Below, piece after piece: positions 9,901-17,582 of a stretch of DNA of 29,609 nt. The translations under genes and the position numbers were made by a program. Under the pieces are notes generated by a model. The model had not been told where the DNA came from. It ran no database searches and saw only the letters and a list, made by a program, of their open reading frames with translations. Each line of letters opens with the position of its first letter. Position 1 is the stretch's first letter. Source of the DNA: an uncultured Clostridia bacterium (GTDB taxonomy: Bacteria; Bacillota; Clostridia; Oscillospirales; Ruminococcaceae); assembly GCA_947175655.1 (NCBI GenBank), contig CAMWNQ010000004.1, positions 1 to 29,609 on the forward strand. The letters are read 5' to 3'.

Positions 9901-10735
9901 ATTCTGGCTTGTTTCCGGAAAGTCTGAATGCTTCTATTATTTGCAGACGCTTTAATACCTTGACTTTTTTCTGCCCTGGAGGAAGTGTTGCGAGTTCTGC
10001 TTTGAGGTCATCAGCAACTATTTCGATATTGTTTTTCCATTCTGAAATATTTGCATCTTCACAGAAAGGACAGTTTTTACAGTTGAAATTTCTGTCGCAC
10101 TTTTTGCACATTTCACGCTGTTCTTTATTGAGTGAAATTTTTTCCATTTCAATAAGGCGGTCTTTGTGTGCATCATATCTTTCAGGGTCGTATTCCTGAA
10201 GAAGAACCTTTATAGCTTCTGCACCCATTCCGGCTTTGAAATCATCGCCGTATTTTTCAAGGTAAGTCATATATTCTTTTTCAGTGAGAAGTTGTTTTTT
10301 AGAGAGTTCTCCGGTATTTCCGGGGTCAGTAACAACATATTTTGTGAAATATAAGATTTCTTCAAGACGTTTCTGTGAAATTTCAAGCACCTGTCCTATT
10401 CTTGAAGGTGTTCCCTTGAAGAACCATATATGTGATACAGGTGTTGCGAGTTCAATAGAGCCCATTCTTTCACGTCTTACTTTGGCACGTGTTACTTCAA
10501 CTCCGCACTTATCACAGATTTTTCCTTTAAAGCTTATTTTCTTGAACTTTCCGCAGTGACATTCCCAGTCCTTTGTTGGTCCGAAGATTCTTTCACAGTA
10601 AAGGCCGTCACGTTCAGGCTTCTGAGTCCTGTAGTTGATAGTTTCAGGTCTTGTAACTACACCATAAGACCATTGTCTTATCTGTTCCGGAGATGCAAGA
10701 CCTATTTTTATCGAATCAAAAGTATTAAATTCCAA
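6995..10735 (-). CDS. rpoC: DNA-directed RNA polymerase subunit beta'
   Basis: RpoC forms the catalytic centre of RNA polymerase with RpoB. The 1246-residue protein shows the N-terminal zinc site (C59, C61, C74, C77), the Mg-binding NADFDGDQMAVH near residue 500, the trigger-loop and bridge-helix region (MMADSGARGSISQIRQLAGMRG), and the second zinc site ending CKSKHGVCAKCYG. A segment at about 195-240 contains five cysteines (210, 213, 219, 222, 225) that I do not know from Bacillus RpoC and that may bind another metal. The start is TTG at 10735, six bases after a strong GGAGGT, and it gives the expected MEFNTFDSIKIGLASPE beginning. The gene follows rpoB by 69 bases and is clearly co-transcribed with it. 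The C-terminus is complete and ends just before a terminator. Confidence 0.98.
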   Translation of the reverse strand: MEFNTFDSIKIGLASPEQIRQWSYGVVTRPETINYRTQKPERDGLYCERIFGPTKDWECHCGKFKKISFKGKICDKCGVEVTRAKVRRERMGSIELATPVSHIWFFKGTPSRIGQVLEISQKRLEEILYFTKYVVTDPGNTGELSKKQLLTEKEYMTYLEKYGDDFKAGMGAEAIKVLLQEYDPERYDAHKDRLIEMEKISLNKEQREMCKKCDRNFNCKNCPFCEDANISEWKNNIEIVADDLKAELATLPPGQKKVKVLKRLQIIEAFRLSGNKPEWMVLEVIPVIPPDIRPMVMLDGGRYATSDLNDLYRRVINRNNRLQRMLELDAPDIIIRNEKRMLQEAVDALIDNGRHGRPVTGPSNRALKSLSDMLKGKQGRFRQNLLGKRVDYSGRSVIVVGPELRMYQCGLPKEMALELFKPFVLKRIVDKKITLNIKSARKMVDKASDKVWDALEDVIKDHPVMLNRAPTLHRLGIQAFEPILVEGRAIKLHPLVCSAFNADFDGDQMAVHLPLSAEAQAEARFLMLAANNLLKPSDGKPVAVPSQDMVLGSYYLTLQKEGEIGEGKVFRDKNEALMAYNEHDVSLHAAIKVKITKDIGGRKVSKIIDCTVGRLIFNDNIPQDLGYIDRTNSDKQFDLEVSFLVGKKQLSDIIERCIRIHGTTTTSEVLDKIKALGFKYSTRAALTVAVCDAVIPPQKKDILAKADEDIEEITQEYEYGYISAGEKSSRVIGIWNQATEDVKDALKKNFQENGKYNPIWMMADSGARGSISQIRQLAGMRGLIANTSGTTIEIPIRANYREGLNILEYFISSRGARKGLTDTALRTADSGYLTRRLVDVSQEVIIREDDCHAEDGIEVYEIKNGNEVIEPLSERLIGRYLVNDLKNSDGDLIVSKNKMITEADAKKIINAGVERVKIRSVLHCKSKHGVCAKCYGANLANGNVVSIGEAVGTIAAQSIGEPGTQLTMRTFHTGGVASADAEDITQGLPRVEELFEGRRPKNAAIIAKESGIVHIEEVKTTRNIIITNPETGDSESYMIPYNFKIRTNEVREGQFIEKGTRLTEGNSYPTDILNILGVQAVQNYIIHEVQKVYRLQGVDINDKHIEIIVRQMLNKIKVTETGSSYLLPGTLADKKEIEEINEGIKTRIENGEYDLTLVQTEPVLQGITKASSNSDSFLSAASFQETTKALTDAAIRGKSDKLLGLKENVIIGKLIPAGTGMECYNNISIQRMDSHPSTSINDYTSL

Positions 10736-10763
10736 AGTATTACCTCCTCAAAAAAGTGGGGTT

Positions 10764-10796
10764 AAGCCGGAATTTTTATGTTAAAAATCCCGACTT
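10764..10796 (-). promoter_or_regulatory. Hairpin in the rpoB-rpoC spacer
   Basis: On the minus strand a 14-bp stem (10796-10783 with 10777-10764, two of the pairs being G-U) closes a 5-base loop. The stem is followed by about 20 bases without an immediate T-run and then by the rpoC ribosome site. It is therefore more likely a processing, stability or pausing element than a terminator. Confidence 0.5.
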
Positions 10797-10804
10797 ATAT
10801 GTGT

Positions 10805-13800
10805 TTATTCATCATCAAGAGCTGTAAAGTCATCGTCATCAGACAAGTCAGAAAGGTCATCGCTATCATATGAATAGAGTTCATCATCTTCAAGGATATC
10901 GTCATCATATTCATCGATGTCATCTTCGTTCATAATGCCATAATCTTCATTGTCCAGTTCTTCAGGAGTTTTTTCTTTATCGGTGAAATAAAGACCTTCT
11001 TTGCCTATTTTTTCATCGTCATATTCTGTTAAATCGCTAGTCTTTTCGTCCTCAAAAGCACCGCCCTTTGGAGAAGACTTAATATCATCATCAAAGTTCT
11101 GTTTAAGGTCGATTTCCTGCTGATTTTCGTCAAGTACCTTGATATCAAGACCAAGTGCCTGAAGTTCCTTTACAAGAACCTTGAATGATTCAGGTATTCC
11201 AGGCTTAGGAACATTCTGACCTTTTACAATAGCTTCATATGCTTCAACACGTCCTATAGTATCGTCAGACTTGACAGTTAAAATTTCCTGGAGAGTATAG
11301 GCTGCACCATATGCTTCAAGAGCCCATACTTCCATTTCACCGAATCTCTGACCACCGAACTGTGCTTTACCACCAAGAGGCTGTTGTGTAACAAGTGCAT
11401 AAGGTCCTACTGAACGTGCGTGAATTTTATCATCAACAAGGTGGTGAAGCTTGAGGTAATACATATATCCTACAGTAACACGGTTATCAAATTTTTCACC
11501 AGTACGTCCATCATAAAGAGTGAATTTTCCGTCCTCTGACATTTCAAGAGCCTTAGGATTGATAACTTTCTGCATTGAATTAAGTTCAAAGTCATCTGTG
11601 CGGTGGTCTTTGTTCTTTTCATTTGCCATTTTGAAACATTCACGTATATCATCTTCGTGTGCACCGTCAAATACAGGAGTCATAATGTGCCAGCCAAGAG
11701 CTTTAGCAGCCATTCCAAGATGTACTTCGAGAACCTGACCGATGTTCATACGTGAAGGAACGCCGAGCGGATTAAGAACTATATCAAGCGGAGTACCGTC
11801 TGGAAGGAATGGCATATCTTCTTCAGGAAGAATTCTTGAAACGACACCCTTATTTCCGTGACGACCAGCCATTTTATCGCCGACTGTAATCTTACGTTTC
11901 TGAGCAATATAGCAGCGAACTCTCATATTTACTCCGGCACTGAGTTCATCACAGTTGTTTCTTGTAAATACTTTTACATCTACTACAACACCGGATTCAC
12001 CGTGCGGAACTTTAAGAGAATTATCTCTTACTTCTCTTGCTTTTTCGCCAAATATAGCTCTTAAAAGTCTTTCTTCGGAAGTAAGTTCAGTTTCACCCTT
12101 TGGAGTAACCTTACCTACAAGAATATCTCCGGAATGAACTTCTGAACCGATTCTTATAATACCGTTTTCGTCAAGGTCTTTAAGAGCATCATCGCCGACA
12201 TTAGGAATATCTCTTGTGATTTCTTCAGGACCGAGCTTTGTTTCACGGCATTCTATTTCATATTCTTCTATATGGACTGATGTAAATACATCTTCACGTA
12301 CAAGACGTTCATTAAGAAGTACGGCATCTTCATAGTTATAGCCTTCCCATGTCATAAATCCGATGAGAGCATTTTTTCCTATGGAAATTTCACCGTCAGC
12401 AGTAGCAGGGCCGTCTGCAAGTACCTGACCAGCTTTTACTTTTTCACCGACACTTACTATTGGTCTTTGGTTCACACAAGTACCCTGATTTGAACGTTTG
12501 AATTTTGTAAGTGTATATTTACGTTCAATGCCTGTTGAGTCAATCATATTTATATGGTCAGCATCAACAAATGTAATTTCACCGTCATATTCAGATACAA
12601 TACATACACCAGAGTCAACCGCTGCCTTGTATTCCATACCTGTACCGACGAAAGGTCTTTCAGTTTTAAGAAGAGGCACTGCCTGTCTCTGCATGTTGGA
12701 ACCCATAAGAGCTCTGTTCGCATCATCGTTTTCGAGGAATGGAATCATTGAAGTTGCAACAGATACAACCATTTTAGGAGATACGTCCATAAAATCTACT
12801 CTTTCGCTTTCGCATTCAAGAATCTTGTCACGATAGCGGGCTGTAACCTTTGGCTTTGCAAATCTTCCGTCTTCTGTAAGCGGTTCATTTGCCTGTGCAA
12901 CTATATAGTTATCTTCGACATCAGCAGTCATATAAACTACTTCTGATGTTACAATACCTGTTTTCTTGTCAACTTTTCTGTAAGGAGCTTCTATGAAGCC
13001 ATATTCATTTATTCTTGCGAATGTTGCGAGGTATGAAATAAGTCCGATGTTAGGACCTTCAGGAGTTTCAATAGGACACATTCTTCCATAGTGGCTGTAG
13101 TGAACGTCACGAACTTCAAATCCGGCTCTGTCTCTTGAAAGACCGCCAGGACCAAGAGCAGAAAGACGTCTTTTGTGAGTGAGTTCAGCAAGAGGATTGT
13201 TCTGATCCATAAACTGTGAAAGAGGTGAAGAACAGAAAAATTCCTTTATAGCCGAAGATATAGCTCTTATATTTACAAGACTTTGAGGAGTAAGATGTGT
13301 TGTATCCTGACTCTGTGTATTCATCTTTTCACGTATTGTCTTTTCCATTCGTGAAAAGCCTATTTTAAACTGATTCTGGAGAAGTTCGCCTACACTTCTA
13401 ATACGTCTGTTTCCAAGATGGTCAATATCATCAACAAGACCTACTCCGTTGCAGAGATTAATAAAATAGCTTATTGTTGCATATATATCATCAAGTATGA
13501 TATGCTTAGGGATAAGGTCATCAACACGCTTTTTAACGTTTTCTTCTATTTCATCAGCATCAGCAGAATTTTCAATTATTTCCTGAAGAACTTTAAATGA
13601 AACTTTTTCATTGATTCCGTATTTTTCAGTATCAAAATCAACATAGCCCTTGATGTCAACCATACCATTACCTATGATTTTGACTTCTCTTTCTACCATT
13701 CTTATGGCATTTTCACCGTTTTCATTAGTCCAGTATTCTTTTGATTCAACAGTTACATATGCTTCATAAACACCTGCCTGTTCTATTTCACAAGCTTTTT

Positions 13801-14743
13801 CATATGTTGCAGTTTCTCCGGCATCGAGCATTATTTCACCCGTAAGAGGATTTTCAATAGGTCTTGAAAGAATATGTCCAGCAAGTCTTGAAGCTATGCC
13901 AAGTTTTTTGTTATATTTATATCTTCCGAATCTGCAAAGTTCATATCTCTTTGCATCAAAGAAAAGATTGTTAAGATGTGTTATAGCACTTTCAACCGTT
14001 GGAGGTTCACCTGGGCGAAGCTTTTTATACATATCAATAAGAGCATCATCACTGTTTTTAGTGCTGTCTTTCTGGAGAATTGTCTGTTTGAGACGCTCGT
14101 CAGCACCAAAAAATTCATAAATTTCATCATCAGTGCCAAGCCCCATAGCTCTTATGAATGTTGTTACAGGAATCTTTCTGTTTTTATCTATTCTTACATA
14201 GACAATATCATTAGAATCCATTTCATATTCAATCCACGCACCTCTGTTAGGGATAACAGTGGTTTTAAATAAATCCTTACCAGTCTTATCCTTTTCAGAT
14301 GAATAATAAACACCTGGTGAACGTACAAGCTGTGAAACTATTACACGTTCTGCACCGTTTATTACAAAAGTACCGCTTTCAGTCATAAGTGGGAAATCAC
14401 CAAGATAAATTTCACTTTCACAGGAAGCACCTGTTTCTCTGTTTGAAAGGGTTGCGGTAGCTCTCAATGCAACCTGATACGTTGCATCACGTTCTTTGCA
14501 TTGGGCAATAGTATATTTTGGGGTATCATCAAATTTGTAGTCCTTAAAAGTAAGAACAAGATTTCCATTATAGTCAGTGATAGATGTCATATCACGAAAG
14601 ACTTCTTTAAGGCCTTCTTCTCTGAACCATTTGTACGAATTTTTTTGAACTTCAATAAGATTAGGCATTTCAAGAACTTCATTAATCTTACCAAAACTCA
14701 TTCTTACATTTTTTCCGAGCTTTTTAGGTTTAACATTCACCAT
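10805..14743 (-). CDS. rpoB: DNA-directed RNA polymerase subunit beta
   Basis: RpoB is the second largest core subunit of RNA polymerase and carries the rifampicin pocket. I chose ATG 14743 (MVNVKPKKLGKNVRMSFGK, 1312 residues), because GGAGG at 14752-14756 lies seven to eight bases upstream; a reading from 14794 would add 17 codons with no ribosome site. The rifampicin region (SPLSQFMDQNNPLAELTHKR and onward, near 13120-13230) has the wild-type Gln, Asp, His, Arg and Ser at the usual resistance positions. The active-site GDKMAGRHGNKG and the C-terminal GGKAQFGGQRFGEMEVWALE are intact. After EIDLKQNF the chain continues for about 95 residues, of which 42 are Asp or Glu. It has its own consensus promoter and is not preceded by rplJ or rplL here. 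Confidence 0.98.
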   Translation of the reverse strand: MVNVKPKKLGKNVRMSFGKINEVLEMPNLIEVQKNSYKWFREEGLKEVFRDMTSITDYNGNLVLTFKDYKFDDTPKYTIAQCKERDATYQVALRATATLSNRETGASCESEIYLGDFPLMTESGTFVINGAERVIVSQLVRSPGVYYSSEKDKTGKDLFKTTVIPNRGAWIEYEMDSNDIVYVRIDKNRKIPVTTFIRAMGLGTDDEIYEFFGADERLKQTILQKDSTKNSDDALIDMYKKLRPGEPPTVESAITHLNNLFFDAKRYELCRFGRYKYNKKLGIASRLAGHILSRPIENPLTGEIMLDAGETATYEKACEIEQAGVYEAYVTVESKEYWTNENGENAIRMVEREVKIIGNGMVDIKGYVDFDTEKYGINEKVSFKVLQEIIENSADADEIEENVKKRVDDLIPKHIILDDIYATISYFINLCNGVGLVDDIDHLGNRRIRSVGELLQNQFKIGFSRMEKTIREKMNTQSQDTTHLTPQSLVNIRAISSAIKEFFCSSPLSQFMDQNNPLAELTHKRRLSALGPGGLSRDRAGFEVRDVHYSHYGRMCPIETPEGPNIGLISYLATFARINEYGFIEAPYRKVDKKTGIVTSEVVYMTADVEDNYIVAQANEPLTEDGRFAKPKVTARYRDKILECESERVDFMDVSPKMVVSVATSMIPFLENDDANRALMGSNMQRQAVPLLKTERPFVGTGMEYKAAVDSGVCIVSEYDGEITFVDADHINMIDSTGIERKYTLTKFKRSNQGTCVNQRPIVSVGEKVKAGQVLADGPATADGEISIGKNALIGFMTWEGYNYEDAVLLNERLVREDVFTSVHIEEYEIECRETKLGPEEITRDIPNVGDDALKDLDENGIIRIGSEVHSGDILVGKVTPKGETELTSEERLLRAIFGEKAREVRDNSLKVPHGESGVVVDVKVFTRNNCDELSAGVNMRVRCYIAQKRKITVGDKMAGRHGNKGVVSRILPEEDMPFLPDGTPLDIVLNPLGVPSRMNIGQVLEVHLGMAAKALGWHIMTPVFDGAHEDDIRECFKMANEKNKDHRTDDFELNSMQKVINPKALEMSEDGKFTLYDGRTGEKFDNRVTVGYMYYLKLHHLVDDKIHARSVGPYALVTQQPLGGKAQFGGQRFGEMEVWALEAYGAAYTLQEILTVKSDDTIGRVEAYEAIVKGQNVPKPGIPESFKVLVKELQALGLDIKVLDENQQEIDLKQNFDDDIKSSPKGGAFEDEKTSDLTEYDDEKIGKEGLYFTDKEKTPEELDNEDYGIMNEDDIDEYDDDILEDDELYSYDSDDLSDLSDDDDFTALDDE

Positions 14744-14856
14744 AGGCGGACCTCCTTTTATTTTTGGAACAAATGCATTTAATAAAGAAATCAAAAATCA
14801 AAAGATGGAAAATATCATACAGTCAAATAATTTTTTTGCTTGTACGAAATTTACTA

Positions 14857-14886
14857 TTGACAAAAGCATATAATTTGTGGTATAAT
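14857..14886 (+). promoter_or_regulatory. Plus-strand promoter opposing the rpoB promoter
   Basis: Perfect TTGACA (14857-14862) and perfect TATAAT (14881-14886) are separated by 18 bases. Transcription would begin near 14893 and run rightward across the rpoB promoter. The next gene on that strand starts 250 bases away and has its own promoter, with a terminator in between. Confidence 0.6.
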
Positions 14887-14929
14887 ATCCTCAGAATAGT
14901 AGTATTTTCACATATTGATACATTTTATA

Positions 14930-14958
14930 ATTATAATATATATAGCTGAAAATGTCAA
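14930..14958 (-). promoter_or_regulatory. rpoBC promoter
   Basis: On the minus strand a perfect TTGACA (14958-14953) and a perfect TATAAT (14935-14930) are spaced by 17 bases, the strongest promoter match in the window. Transcription should start near 14923, giving rpoB a leader of about 180 bases. Confidence 0.85.
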
Positions 14959-14980
14959 GGGCAATATTATAGTTTTGTTT

Positions 14981-15018
14981 AAAATATCCGGTTTTTGCTA
15001 AAAAAATCGGATATTTTT
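14981..15018 (+). terminator. Intrinsic terminator between two plus-strand promoters
   Basis: AAAATATCCG (14981-14990) pairs perfectly with 15008-15017, and the stem can extend inward through GTTTTT and AAAAAT to a GCTAA loop, 16 pairs in all with one G-T pair. On the plus strand it ends in a run of T residues. No annotated gene precedes it on that strand, which is why a short RNA is proposed. Confidence 0.7.
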
Positions 15019-15086
15019 GTTTATATCTTCTAATATGGAAACTTTGAAAAATTTTCAGAAATTTTTGAATTTTATCATTATTTGTA

Positions 15087-15115
15087 TTTACTTTTTTTTA
15101 CACAGATGATATAAT
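15087..15115 (+). promoter_or_regulatory. Promoter of the comM-rodA operon
   Basis: TTTACT (15087-15092) and TATAAT (15110-15115) are 17 bases apart. The -10 is preceded by TGA, giving an extended TGnTATAAT element that compensates for the weak -35. The gene at 15142 starts about 20 bases after the expected start site. Confidence 0.7.
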
Positions 15116-15141
15116 AAAAGTAAAAACGGAGGGTTTAATTT

Positions 15142-16059
15142 ATGATTTTTATAAACAGTGAAGATAGATACAGGGCTATGCCTGACAGAAGTCATTATAC
15201 TGTTTGCAGTGACAGAATAACACGTATAAATGAATTAGGGAAAACAATGTTTTATTACACATTTGTTGTTGCACTTATAGTTTCGGCAGGTTCTATGTTT
15301 AATGTAAGATTTAATATTCTTTCTCTTTTGTCTGACCTTGCTGTCGGGAGGGGAAATGTGGGAGCTTCTGGAGTAATTTTTTCCGGAGCATTAAATATAA
15401 TAACATCACTTTTTCTGATAATTATGGCTGTTATGGGAAAAGCAAAATATAAATTTTGTAATGTTTTTCTTTTTTGTATATATCTTGCTATGCCTGTTGC
15501 CAGCATTATAAATTTTGGTGACAGAACTAGTGATATTATAACTATAGGTCTTGGAATTATTGGAATATATATATATTTTCCAAGTCTTCAAGCTTGGCGA
15601 GATTATCGTGTAATTTCTAGAACAGAAGGATTTCCTTATTTTAATGAACGTTTTGCAAATCAGCTTGAAAATCCTAAATATAAATGTGAAAATTACCATG
15701 AAGACTATGCCGACGATGAAAAGCCTATGCAGGAGATTGAAAAGGAACTTACAGATAATATAAATGCTGATGAAATTGATAAAAAAGAAGATAATCCAAA
15801 TAAAATCAGTATGAATTTATCAGATGAATTAACTCCTGTTGATATTCCTAAGAGGGGAGATGCTAAAAAAAGAAAACTTGAACAAGAACAGGAAAAAGAA
15901 AATAAAAAATCGAGTCTTGAACTTGCAAGGGAGCTTGCAGAAAAATTCAATAAGTTTGATTTTGAACTTGAAGATGATTTTGATATACTAAAAAATAAAA
16001 GCATAAAAACAATAATAATAAACATAATAAGAGGTGAAGCTGATGTTTGCAAAAGTTAG
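15142..16059 (+). CDS. Unknown four-helix membrane protein with charged C-terminal tail
   Basis: I do not recognise the family. The 305-residue protein has about four membrane helices (roughly 35-53, 75-96, 103-122, 125-145) and then a conserved-looking WRDYRVISRTEGFPYFNERF segment. The last 120 residues are polar and very charged, with a Lys/Glu run near 245-262 that may form a coiled coil. ATG 15142 follows GGAGGG at 15128-15133. Its 3' end overlaps the start of comM by 17 bases, so the two are translationally coupled and probably expressed together. The tail would be cytoplasmic if both ends lie inside. Nothing in the sequence reveals a catalytic function. Confidence 0.85.
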   Translation: MIFINSEDRYRAMPDRSHYTVCSDRITRINELGKTMFYYTFVVALIVSAGSMFNVRFNILSLLSDLAVGRGNVGASGVIFSGALNIITSLFLIIMAVMGKAKYKFCNVFLFCIYLAMPVASIINFGDRTSDIITIGLGIIGIYIYFPSLQAWRDYRVISRTEGFPYFNERFANQLENPKYKCENYHEDYADDEKPMQEIEKELTDNINADEIDKKEDNPNKISMNLSDELTPVDIPKRGDAKKRKLEQEQEKENKKSSLELARELAEKFNKFDFELEDDFDILKNKSIKTIIINIIRGEADVCKS

Positions 16060-17566
16060 GAGTTTCGGCTTTTTTGGTATTAGTTCTTTTGAAGTCGAAG
16101 TTGAAGTTGATGCAAGCCGTGGTCTTCCATCCTTTAATATAGTTGGTCTGCCCGATACTGCAATTAAAGAAAGTAAAGACAGAATCCGTTCTGCAATGCG
16201 AGCTTCATCGATAAAATTTCCAGTATTGTCAATAATGGTCAATCTAGCTCCTGCCGATACAAAAAAAAGTGGTTCTGTACACGATATGGCTATACTTGTT
16301 GCGATTTTGAAGGCAACAAATATTATCATGGGAAATACTGATGATTCTGCATTTGTCGGGGAAGTTTCATTGAACGGAAAAATAAGACATATTAATGGTG
16401 TTCTTGCAATGGTTCTAAAAGCGTATGAATCAGGAGTAAAGAATATATTTGTACCTAAAGAAAATGCTTTTGAGGCATCTGTGGTTGAAGGAATTAATGT
16501 ATATGGTGTTGAAAGCGTTGAAGAACTTATAAATCATCTTTGCGACGTTAAGTATATAAATGTTCAGGAAAGATATATCCCGCCTAAAACAGAATATAAT
16601 GAAATTTTGGATTTTTCTGATGTAAAAGGACAGTATTCTGCTAAATTTGCTTTGGAGATTGCGGCTGCTGGCGGTCACAATGTAATGATGATAGGTTCTC
16701 CTGGAAGCGGAAAAAGTATGCTTGCAAAGAGAATGCCCACTATTTTGCCACCTTTAAGCTTTCAAGAATCATTGGAAACTACTAATATACATTCAATAGC
16801 CGGATTACTTGATAAAAATACACCAATTATAACAAAAAGGCCATTCCGTTCACCGCATCATACAATTTCATCTGCTGGTCTTACGGGAGGAGGAACTGTT
16901 CCGCACCCAGGAGAAATTTCTCTTGCACATAATGGAGTTTTATTTCTTGATGAATTTGCTGAATTTGAAAAACATACCATTGAAACAATACGTCAGCCTA
17001 TAGAAGATGGATATGTTACTATTTCCAGAGTTTCCGGAACAGTTATATATCCCTGTTCAGTAATGCTTATAGGTGCAATGAATCCTTGTCCTTGTGGATA
17101 TTATGGCCATCCTACTCGTAAATGTGTATGTCCTCAGAAGAAAGTAAGAGCTTATCTTTCAAAACTTTCAGGACCTATAATAGATAGATTTGACCTTCAT
17201 GTTGATGTTGCACCTGTTAATTTTGATGATATGTCTTCTACTGAAAAGGGTGAATCTTCTGAAAAAATCCGAGAGAGAATTATGAGAGCAAGGAAAATTC
17301 AGCTTGAAAGATTTAAAGGAACTAATATCAAATGTAATGCACAGATACCAGCATCAGTTATTCAGAAATATTGTATTATGGACGATTCAGCTTTTCAGAA
17401 ATTAAAGCAGGTTTTTGAAAAAATGAATTTCAGCGGAAGAAGCTATAATAAAATACTTAAAGTTTCAAGGACTATTGCAGACCTTGAAAACAGTGAACTT
17501 ATAACGAAAAGACATATTTCACAGGCTGTTCAGTTCAGAAGTCTTGACAAAAAATATTGGAGTTAA
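16043..17566 (+). CDS. comM: ComM/YifB family Mg-chelatase-like AAA+ ATPase
   Basis: The 507-residue protein is a YifB/ComM AAA+ ATPase. In naturally competent bacteria ComM is a hexameric helicase that extends the branch of incoming DNA during recombination; many non-competent species also keep it. The N-terminal ChlI-like domain (GLPSFNIVGLPDTAIKES) is followed by Walker A GSPGSGKS (218-225), Walker B FLDE (Asp303, Glu304), the family AMNPCPCGYYGH with nearby CVCP, and the C-terminal lid domain (NFSGRSYNKILKVSRTIADLE). I chose ATG 16043, six bases after GAGGTG; a GTG at 16034 lies inside that ribosome site. It overlaps the upstream gene by 17 bases, and the next gene follows within 20 bases. 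Confidence 0.95.
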   Translation: MFAKVRSFGFFGISSFEVEVEVDASRGLPSFNIVGLPDTAIKESKDRIRSAMRASSIKFPVLSIMVNLAPADTKKSGSVHDMAILVAILKATNIIMGNTDDSAFVGEVSLNGKIRHINGVLAMVLKAYESGVKNIFVPKENAFEASVVEGINVYGVESVEELINHLCDVKYINVQERYIPPKTEYNEILDFSDVKGQYSAKFALEIAAAGGHNVMMIGSPGSGKSMLAKRMPTILPPLSFQESLETTNIHSIAGLLDKNTPIITKRPFRSPHHTISSAGLTGGGTVPHPGEISLAHNGVLFLDEFAEFEKHTIETIRQPIEDGYVTISRVSGTVIYPCSVMLIGAMNPCPCGYYGHPTRKCVCPQKKVRAYLSKLSGPIIDRFDLHVDVAPVNFDDMSSTEKGESSEKIRERIMRARKIQLERFKGTNIKCNAQIPASVIQKYCIMDDSAFQKLKQVFEKMNFSGRSYNKILKVSRTIADLENSELITKRHISQAVQFRSLDKKYWS

Positions 17567-17582
17567 TTTGAGGAATAAAATT

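Larger units (their letters stand above)
14893..15020 (+). ncRNA. Predicted short RNA antisense to the rpoB promoter region
   Basis: A consensus promoter (14857-14886) and an intrinsic terminator (14981-15018) on the same strand define a transcript of about 125 bases with no credible open frame. Its first 30 bases would overlap the start of the rpoB leader in antisense. It matches no RNA family I recognise. The call rests only on the promoter-terminator pair, so it is tentative. Confidence 0.35.
14744..15141. other. Divergent rpoB / membrane-protein intergenic region
   Basis: This 398-base AT-rich stretch has no credible gene. It holds the rpoB leader (about 180 bases), the rpoB promoter (14930-14958, minus), an opposing plus-strand promoter (14857-14886), an intrinsic terminator (14981-15018, plus), and the promoter of the next plus-strand gene (15087-15115). 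These parts are listed separately. Confidence 0.75.

Noticed and set aside
13090..13250. Rifampicin resistance changes in rpoB
   Set aside because: The residues at the common resistance positions read as wild type.
14744..14794. Longer rpoB reading with 17 extra N-terminal codons
   Set aside because: The strong GGAGG at 14752-14756 would lie inside this extension, and family proteins begin at the MVNVKPKK region. ATG 14743 is preferred.
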